64,000 bases of DNA from Saccharicrinis fermentans DSM 9555 = JCM 21142 (GTDB lineage: Bacteria; Bacteroidota; Bacteroidia; Bacteroidales; Marinilabiliaceae). The stretch covers positions 1,178,398 to 1,242,397 of the forward strand of contig NZ_KI912107.1 of assembly GCF_000517085.1 (NCBI RefSeq), read 5' to 3'. The first letter of the stretch is position 1; each line of letters opens with the position of its first letter. Both the position numbers and the translations under genes were made by a program. The notes under the pieces were generated by a model, which saw only the letters and a list, made by a program, of their open reading frames with translations, was not told the DNA's origin and did not search any database. Below, one piece after another: positions 63,464-64,000 of the stretch.

Positions 63464-64000
63464 ATGAACGAACCTCAAGAGCATATCTTCATAGAAAACA
63501 GACATGAAACGCTAAAATATACGACAACCCAAACAGGTAGAGGAAATACAGTAATTCCTGAAAGAGATCGGCAAACTCATTCACAAAAATTATTAGCGAA
63601 ATTTGATGATATATGGAATTCTCAACAAAGCCTGAAAGACAATCGTCAAGCGGTATCTTTGTCGACAAGAAGTGGTATGTATCTTGAATTTAGAAGTGGA
63701 AAAAATGCAGACCTTATTACTAAGAGTATTGAGGATATGCGACAAAATATTAGGCTACTAAATATTAGGACAGAGGAAGTTGAGCAAGGTTCTTCGGTAT
63801 GTAAAGCTACAGTTTATATTCCAGAAAGTAAACAAAGCAAGTTTCTAAAAAAAATCAATGATTACGCATTAGAAGATACTAAATTAGGAAAACCAAAAAA
63901 CAAAGACTTGGTTAATAGTATCGAAGATGTTGAATTAGCAATAATAGAATCTCTATGGACTGATAAAAAAGAACTTATCCCAAATCAAATCCCAAGATGG
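63464..64000 (+). CDS. ietS: Putative IetS (S8 peptidase-associated protein), N-terminal part
   Basis: An ATG at 63464 opens a frame of 179 codons that runs off the window end without a stop. The segment begins MNEPQEHIFIENRHETLKYT, then has RSGMYLEFRSGKNADLITKS and RTEEVEQGSSVCKATVYIPE. It resembles the N-terminal region of S8 family peptidases coupled to AAA+ ATPases (IetS-type). The catalytic Asp/His/Ser would lie beyond the window, so the protease call depends on context. It is 7 bp after the ATPase and almost certainly cotranscribed. Confidence 0.6.
   Translation, partial: MNEPQEHIFIENRHETLKYTTTQTGRGNTVIPERDRQTHSQKLLAKFDDIWNSQQSLKDNRQAVSLSTRSGMYLEFRSGKNADLITKSIEDMRQNIRLLNIRTEEVEQGSSVCKATVYIPESKQSKFLKKINDYALEDTKLGKPKNKDLVNSIEDVELAIIESLWTDKKELIPNQIPRW

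Overview
The window is about 64 kb from an AT-rich member of the Bacteroidota, probably a marine or anaerobic lineage close to Bacteroidales/Marinilabiliales. This is inferred from type IX secretion (gliding-motility C-terminal domain, PorP/SprF), Bacteroidota-type -7 boxes (TAnnTTTG) before several genes, a long PPi-dependent phosphofructokinase, a PGM-like homoserine kinase in the threonine operon, and the tpiA/DoxX-like/DUF1599 neighbourhood. No database search was possible; names rest on motifs and remembered families.

Bases 1-49,650 look like core chromosome. In order: the end of a universal stress protein; a secreted hypothetical; the threonine operon (thrA fusion, apgM-type homoserine kinase, thrC) behind a Thr/Ile-rich leader peptide; a TPR protein; mgsA with a structured, repeat-flanked 5' region; a rhaT/UroD-like pair divergent from an AraC regulator; PPi-PFK; an Rrf2 regulator; rsmE. 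Next comes a surface cassette: a 3,481-residue secreted protein with five 252-residue super-repeats, then PorP/SprF, an OmpA/PD40 protein and a SPOR protein. It is followed by rnpB, a YihY/BrkB membrane protein, the tpiA operon, a SulP transporter, a metallophosphoesterase, an S9 peptidase, rarD, bcp-recA, a large TPR/PD40/SPOR protein, clpS, nfeD-floA, and a tRNA cluster (Ser-GCT and two identical Pro-TGG).

Bases about 49,650-56,830 look like a compact integrative element next to the second tRNA-Pro. It has a tyrosine recombinase with six arm-like GTGTAAC repeats, an RteC-like protein, a small HTH protein, a DnaD-like replication protein carrying a candidate origin inside its gene, a DnaC-like loader, a holin-like protein, a DUF5675 protein, a divergent small HTH protein, a 252-residue protein of unknown function and a 56-residue membrane protein. 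No matching right-hand attachment repeat was seen.

Bases about 56,980-64,000 are a defence locus: an XRE regulator and hsdM; an AlbA_2/HATPase gene between hsdM and hsdS, bracketed by TACCTTTTACC tracts and followed by a diverged second copy of the hsdM tail; an hsdS interrupted in frame by a GIY-YIG nuclease module with palindromic ends; then an AAA+ ATPase and the start of a second protein, arranged like the ietAS defence pair. hsdR is not in the window.

The strongest leads are the GIY-YIG insertion in hsdS, the origin-like inverted repeat inside the replication gene of the small element, the compact element as a unit, the threonine leader, and the structured segment before mgsA.
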